Shown here piece by piece: positions 57,988-64,000 of a stretch of DNA of 64,000 bases; the stretch's first letter is position 1; each line of letters starts with the position of its first letter. The DNA comes from Pomphorhynchus laevis (lineage: Eukaryota; Acanthocephala; Palaeacanthocephala; Echinorhynchida; Pomphorhynchidae). Under the pieces are notes generated by a model. It did not search any database and was not told the origin of the DNA. It saw only the letters and a list, made by a program, of their open reading frames with translations. The stretch covers positions 124,001 through 188,000 of the forward strand of contig WNNJ02001290.1 of the NCBI GenBank assembly GCA_012934845.2. Reading direction: 5' to 3'. The translations under genes and the position numbers were made by a program.

Positions 57988-59186
57988 ATCAATTATATAA
58001 TAGTGGATAAAATTCATAAATTACATAATAAATTATAAAAATTATAAATTATATAATTGTTGATCACCTAGTCAGAAGGAATCAGAAATAACTCCAAGGA
58101 TAAACAATTTAAAGACCTAGAGTTTCTCTAAAGAACATGAAATTAAAAGACAGTTTTTCTAACTCACCTTTGCTGTTATTTCACCCATTTCATTACTTTG
58201 TTTGACATGTACAAACAGTGATCTATCACCCTTCATTTCGTACGGAATTATATTACGACATATTGAATATTTGATTCAACTAATTGCACAAGTCCCTTTT
58301 AGATTTTGAGAAACGTGATTTCACGTTTTGAAAAACCAAAAATCGCTAACAATTACCCACTTCAATTTCCACGTTAACAATTTCACACTTAAATGCCTCA
58401 AGTCGGTTCTACAACCGACACAATCATAATCTCTGAATTCAAGATGTTGACGATGATATTTTGTGTCACCGAAATCGGACACCAAAAGCATTCATTAAAA
58501 ATTTTGTCCACATTCTGCGTGACTAGAATACACTATTGAAGTATAAATCAAATGTTGGATATTCGTCGGTAATATGACTTTTGTCAAGTTATAAAACGCG
58601 CTTCGCCTATTATTGACTTAATCTATCCACTTGACATCTAACTTATGTACACATGCATCATTTATAAACTTATATCTATTAACTATTATGTACACTTCAA
58701 CTATTAAATGTTCAGAATGCTAGATAACCTAAATTAATTAAACTGCGTTTTCTAGATAACGTATTCCACAACCCAACCTTCTGAGATATATGCCAGCACC
58801 TTTGAAATTGCATCTCTGTCGTATCAATTTTGATGTATGACGAAATGCAAATAGGTTATTGGAAGAAGTCTCTTTGATTTTTGTTTTGGATTTTCTTTAT
58901 TTTTGTTCTCATGGATAAACTGTATTTAAATGTTCGTTTTTCATTTTGATTGTATGCTCAGACATTTGATGTATGTTCAGTTGTCGGTAATTCTTTCGAA
59001 GTGAATTATCAATTTAATGGTAAAATATAAATAGATTTTTGCTGACAAATGGATGAACAATAAAACACGCAATCAGTATAATGATAGAAATGGTCATCAT
59101 GACATCATTTAGAATTCAAACAAATTTTCATTAGTAAATTTAATGACACTGTCTACGCAGTCATTCTATACTTGTTCTAATATAAA
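57988..59186. other. AT-rich non-coding region
   Basis: No gene or structured repeat recognised. Confidence 0.5.
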
Positions 59187-59524
59187 ATCAAATAATTATT
59201 GAAGCTGGATCAAAGAAAAGAGGAAATTATTTTTTATATTTCACTAACTTCTGTTAGCATCTTCAGAAAATTACGATGTTTTTTAAAATATACATATATA
59301 AAAAAGTTCAAAACGATCGCCGCCATTTGCTTTGGGCAAGTGTTGCTGTTATTAGCGATAATCAGCTGCTTTCACTGTTGTTTAAATTTTTTAACACGAT
59401 TCAAACAACAGTGAAAGCAGCATGTACATTAAAAACAGTGATTTTCTGAAGATGCTAACAGAAGTTAGCGAAATATCAAAAATAATTTATTATTTCCTTT
59501 GATCCGGCTCCAATAATTATTTAT
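59187..59524. mobile_element. Fold-back (MITE-like) element
   Basis: Inverted repeat with ~80-bp imperfect arms: TTGAAGCTGGATCAAAG at the left end, CTTTGATCCGGCTCCAA at the right. A second palindrome, GCTGCTTTCACTGTTGTTT / AAACAACAGTGAAAGCAGC (19 bp), lies in the middle. TAATTA flanks both ends and could be a target duplication. It has no coding capacity. Confidence 0.65.
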
Positions 59525-60764
59525 TAATAACGGATCATCAACTATTTAAAATAAAATCAAATTTTATGAATTTCATTTGAGCAAATATGCTGTCAATTAC
59601 TACAACATTAGTTTTACACACTGATGTAATAATCCCGAATCATCACCGTATATTGCTAATAGCTACCATAATACATACCACTTTTGAACAAACTGATACA
59701 AGATCACACATAGTTATAGGTAAACCATTACCACAACGAATTTTGTCATATTTTAACTATCCGCTTTTGTAGAATGGTCATCCAGTATTGAATAACTGTA
59801 AATAATATCCTATTTATATAGATACTCTTTTGTATCATATTTTTCAATGAATTTTCAAACATTTTTTTTGAGAATTTCAATATTGGGTGATTAATACTAT
59901 AAGAATGTTCGAACAGTCACAGCAGTATACCCATTTTCCGTGGATTTATTTAAGTTAATAAATATCTTAAATAAATATTTAAGTTAATAATTAAGTATTT
60001 GGTTTAGTTATAAATTATTTAAATTTAAATTCTTGTCAGAGTAAACTTCTAATACAACGGGTATCATTTATTATTCGATTGTAAAATGAACACAAGTATT
60101 TAAATTTATTTAGTATACAATTTTTGAGATATAAATATAAATTTATAGAGTAGATAAATATATTTATAGAGTAGATAAATATATTTATCTACTTGATGTA
60201 GATAAAACTACATTAAAAATTATTAGATAAATTAAAAAATACGTATTTTAAAAGAGTATATTTATTTAGTTTAAAAATAAACTCAAATTAGATATCGAAC
60301 AAATTCTAGACTGTCGTATAAATAAATGTTCAAACATATTGCACGTAAAATGCTGTCAATTCTCGTATATTTGGTATTTCTATAGATATTTTTGGTATAC
60401 TTTAACGTGGAAAATTTTTAATTTTTTGATTTTAATCTCGTTACTATTCAATTTTTTGTAGTTTTATTTATGTAGGTACAATAATTATATTTTTACTTGT
60501 CGTAGGACAGGATAAAAAAAGTGTTCAGGAGAACCATTATCCTGGATTTTGCTGATCGTTAATTTGGTGTAGCGGTGATGGAGCATATTGAATTTTAAAT
60601 ATTTAATCAAATTTTACATTTAAATTTTTTTGTGATGTAGCATTTTAATAAAAAGTTTATTTTTTTTATTAATTTTCATATTATTTTTAAAAATATTCAC
60701 TTAATGAAAGCAACTTTACTAATTCTATAAAACTAAATGTGTTTATGTAATTTAATGAAGTATT
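59525..60764. other. AT-rich non-coding region
   Basis: A 22-bp perfect palindrome GTAGATAAATATATTTATC at about 60167-60189 is preceded by a direct copy of half of it. No gene. Confidence 0.5.
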
Positions 60765-61410
60765 ATTATTAAGAAAATCTTTATTATTATTAAAATAATT
60801 TAATTAATAATAATTTATTATTATTAAATTTATTAATACTCTAATATTCTAATGTCAATGTAGATTTATTATTTTAATAATAAATTTTTTGATTTATTAT
60901 TAAATAATAATAATAACACACATACAGATGCCGTTTGTCGAGAATGATGGCTCGAGTAGTATCAATGTCCTTGCAGGGCGTTTGTAGCCAGACGCTAGAA
61001 TTGTAAAACATGACAAATCATAAATGTATTATTATAAAAAAAATATTATTATTAAAAAAAAAAAATTAATTAATAATAATTTATTATTATTAAATTTATT
61101 AATACTCTAATATTCTAATGTCAATGTAGATTTATTATTTTAATAATAAATTTTTTGATTTATTATTAAATAATAATAATAACACACATACAGATGCCGT
61201 TTGTCGAGAATGATGGCTCGAGTAGTATCAATGTCCTTGCAGGGCGTTTGTAGCCAGACGCTAGAATTGTAAAACATGACAAATCATAAATGTATTATTA
61301 TTAAAAAAAAATTATTATTATTAAAAAAAAATTAATTAATAATAATTTATTATTATTAATTTATTAATACTCTAATATTCTAATGTCAATGTAGATTTAT
61401 TATTTTTTAC
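60765..61410 (+). repeat. 266-bp tandem repeat, two and a third units
   Basis: Each unit contains TTAATACTCTAATATTCTAA, then ACACACATACAGATGCCG, then GTCGAGAATGATGG and GCCAGACGCTAGAATTG. The two full units (60786-61051, 61052-61318) differ only in A-run length. The array starts at TTATTATTAAGAAAATC, the 3' tail motif of the R1-like LINE, so the array may descend from a LINE 3' end and its flank. Confidence 0.75.
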
Positions 61411-62269
61411 TAAATATTTTATTATTTTATTTTTATATTTTATTTTTAATGGTCCGTCATGAAAATAATTTAATTTTCATTTCATAATTTTAATGTTTAT
61501 TAAATCTTTAGTTATTTTAATGTTATTTATAGTGGTGCGATAATTAAATTGCTACTTGTCAATGAGATGTTATCTATCACTTTTGTAAATCTGATTAACT
61601 GGCATTGACACAATTCATGGATATATGTCTAGAATGTAAAATTTGTTTTCTATAGTTATCGATCAAAAATATTCAACAATTTGCTTTCATTCTTCACAAT
61701 TTGTATGGCATGTATAATATACGATGCATTGGCAAACCCAATGCGTCAAATAATGATTAATATTAATTTTCATTTAAATGTAAAATTGTGTGATCCATCA
61801 CAATATTTAATTTGTAGACTTCTAAATGATAGTGTAATTAATGTTGTCGATATTTGGTATATCGTCCTTTGTGCAAGTTTTAGATATAAAACTAATGGTT
61901 TGGAAGTCATGAGAAAATATACACCATTTTTATATGCAATTTAACGCATTTTCAAACAAATATCTTTCATTTATAATTACTGTTTATCTCTACTAGGAGC
62001 AATTATTCAGACCTTTATCAAACAAAAATTTTCACATATCTGTGATTCAGTCTCAGTAGAATTCCCTCGTCCATAATTTTATGGTCTTTTATATTAAAAT
62101 TTTAGCAATCTTATGGATTCATTTCGTTCATGCTATTAATATTTCCAAGTTTAATAGTTCAACGATAAAACTATATTTCTATCGTTTAAGATAGAAATTC
62201 ACTATCGAATTCACCATGTCGAGGAATTGATAATTAAATTTCATTTGCGGAAATGTGTTTTTTTTTATT
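61411..62269. other. AT-rich non-coding region
   Basis: An 87-codon frame at 61681-61944 begins with TTG and has no recognisable domain. No supported gene. Confidence 0.45.
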
Positions 62270-62375
62270 CGTTACCTTTTCATGGCAGGCCAGGGTCGGC
62301 GGCTTTGATATGTCTTCTCCATACCTCTCGGTTTTCTGCTAAAGCTGGCGCCAGGTTACATGTTCGACGTATTTA
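62270..62375 (-). pseudogene. LINE C-terminal scrap
   Basis: On the minus strand LAENREVWRRHIKAADPGLP resembles the last residues of many LINE ORF2 proteins (DRxxWRxxxxxADPG). Only ~30 codons remain. Confidence 0.4.
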
Positions 62376-62380
62376 AGGAA

Positions 62381-62800
62381 ATACGTCATTAGCATGTATT
62401 TGGCCCTTTTGCTATGTTGGGTCTAGAAACAGGAGCCGATACCTGATTACATAGCTTTTATTCCTCATAACTTCTAGTCATATTCTGATACATCGTATAT
62501 TGTTGATTAGCCAATTCCGCCTTCTCAAATGCAATTATACGATCAGTGGATATGGCGTAATTAAATAGAGCATATGACGTTTAATGTCGTTTGAAACCAT
62601 ACTAATGTTGGTAGATTCCCTTGGAAAGATCTTGTTTGTTCTGACCAACGTATGATCTATTACAATTAGCACAAGGTGTAGCATACACGACGCTACTGTC
62701 TTGTTTGTAGGGTTTGCATTTGAAAATCCTGTTGAGTGACACCTGTCTTATAATGAACATTAAGCTGTCTGTCAAATATTTAGCATGCTCTTTTTAGTTT
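62381..62800 (-). pseudogene. Penelope-like element GIY-YIG domain and 3' end
   Basis: On the minus strand FKCKPYKQDSSVVYATPCA, then NCNRSYVGQ, is the start of a PLE GIY-YIG endonuclease (VYxIxCxxCxxxYIGQT). Then come DLSKGIYQH and DRIIAFEKAELANQQ, ending in MYQNMTRSYEE and a stop at 62459-62461. The 3' UTR (62458-62381) has TATCGGCTC, CTAGACCCAACATAGC and GACGTATTTCCT, the same blocks as the repeats at 7240, 15975, 16255 and 16930. A stop interrupts the domain. Reverse-transcriptase sequence is not found upstream. Confidence 0.7.
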
Positions 62801-64000
62801 ATGAGAAAGTCGTTGGTATAGCTAGAGCTAATTTACCGTTTAGTAATGTTGTCCGAGGTGGTAGGTATTGTACTACGAGAACAATGTTCTTTTTTATACG
62901 CCTTTATAAACGTCCATTTGTGGATAGTTACAAGGTCTTGCTACATAATCCACCAACATAAGTTAGTATATTTTATATTATTTATAATATTAGTATTTAT
63001 ATAAATAATATAAAATCTTATATCAAATTAACAAAATATTTATAATTATTTAATAATTTATTATTTAATTATTTTATTTTTATTTATTCTTATGTTTAAT
63101 TTATAAATAATTTAATATACGTAGACTCAGTTATCTGATCTTATTCATTAATTGCTTATTCTTTCGGTGACGTATTTATGATTTCGTTACAATATTTATC
63201 AAATTTTTTGTATTTTCAAAGAACCGTTTTAATTTTTTTACACTATGTATTTTGTTTTAGAATTTATTACACTAACAGAAATATGAACTAAGAAGATGAC
63301 AGCTGTTCGTGTTCGGGAACTAACTGTGTTTATTGTACGATCATCAGAAGAGCAACGTTCCGAGTCATACATGCTAAATGATGTATTTCGGGTATATACA
63401 GCATGGAATACCGCTATCGACATTTTTTCAAATTATGGACATGCAATTACTAAACTATTATTTAATTTCGTTTAGGCTTTATCTGGTATCGGCCTAAAGC
63501 CGAAAACTGTTAGAAGTTTGGATACTATGCCAAAGAGTTATTCTATACAAAAGTCTGTTTTTATAATGAGTCCGTTCACTGGGAAAATTTTCGAAAAGCT
63601 TACAAGTGAACGCTGCAGGTAGTGTGACACTGATTTTCTAGTGTTTGTTGCTTAATAGCTGATCTATCCATACAAAATTAAACGCTAATTTATAAAATAA
63701 ATATAAATTTTCTATTTCCAACACTCTAATGCCCTTCATCCTGCTACCTCTTGACTATTGCATCTCACTTTTCTCAAACTCCCCATTTTGTGATATTGCC
63801 TCTCTGTATCGCTTTCTTCGCACTTTACCCCGCATACTTCTTTGATTCCGGCGTTTTCATCTTATCTCCAATAAACTTATCAACCTTCATTGACTCAATG
63901 TACATAATCGAGTTTTATATTACTCTGCAGTTCTCGATTTTCGTTTACTTTTTTATTCTCCTTCGGATTTCACCAAAAATCGCACGGTGCTGAGCATTCG
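62801..64000. other. AT-rich region with PLE-associated module
   Basis: 62990-63160 carries the AT-rich module ending in ATACGTAGACTCAG shared with 48745-48920 and the inverted-repeat arms. 63480-63510 has TATCGGCCTAAAGCCG, similar to the PLE tail. An 80-codon hydrophobic frame at 63751-63993 reaches the window edge and cannot be judged. Confidence 0.45.

Noticed and set aside
1-64000. CRISPR arrays, bacterial operons, intact tRNA genes
   Set aside because: No regularly spaced direct repeats with unique spacers, no ribosome-binding-site gene clusters; the only tRNA-like boxes belong to the SINE pair.

Overview
The window is a eukaryotic, AT-rich, repeat-dominated stretch from an invertebrate, most likely an arthropod. 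This rests on the retroelement mix, which includes many R1/Jockey-like and CR1-like LINE fragments, a Penelope-like element (PLE) and a Ty3-type LTR element. There is no sign of bacterial gene organisation. Almost every recognisable coding segment belongs to a transposable element. I find no intact host gene with certainty. The best host-derived candidates are a ZNRD2-like zinc-ribbon pseudogene on the minus strand (51025-51267), two unassigned multi-span membrane ORFs (5776-6471 and 17754-18293) and one exon-like ORF (2680-3113).

Layout. 1-4250 is AT-rich with one exon-like ORF. 4255-5640 holds several copies of a hammerhead-ribozyme repeat family on the minus strand; one copy (4326-4408) has a full type III core with matching stem III arms, and two others end in perfect or near-perfect palindromes. 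6727-7800 and 16573-17647 form a long, highly similar inverted repeat of about 1.07 kb around an 8.8 kb interior. That interior contains a decayed R1-like LINE (8460-9870) and the best-preserved LINE of the window (11713-15632, ORF2 open for 818 codons). 18870-24010 holds two more members of that LINE family placed 5' end to 5' end. 24100-26880 holds two copies of a different LINE on the minus strand, and 27060-29280 another LINE. 30535-37100 is a patchwork of LINE 3' ends around a decayed Ty3-type element (31500-33590).

37586-47664 is one CR1-like LINE on the minus strand that has been split by two later LINE insertions: one on the plus strand (about 38196-41500) and one on the minus strand (about 42015-46177) whose 5' end carries a 16-bp minisatellite. 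47610-50010 contains a pair of tRNA-headed SINE copies, a fold-back element and a tandem pair of about 379-bp repeats. All of these repeats share a short core in which GAAAC precedes CTGATGA; a fifth copy is at 57682-57736. The remainder to 64000 is AT-rich, with LINE 3' scraps, a 370-bp-offset direct duplication (57369-57987), a 335-bp fold-back element (59187-59524), a 266-bp tandem repeat (60786-61410) and a PLE GIY-YIG remnant (62381-62800).

The most notable layer is RNA-based. A genuine-looking hammerhead family lies near the left end. A separate SINE/repeat core has two pairings (GGNNC with GNNCC, and a 7-8 bp hairpin) that change together across copies and place hammerhead-like boxes in the order expected for a type II (stem II open) hammerhead. 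The dispersed repeats around the big inverted repeat are traced here to the 3' end of the PLE, because the same sequence follows the PLE stop codon at 62459-62461.
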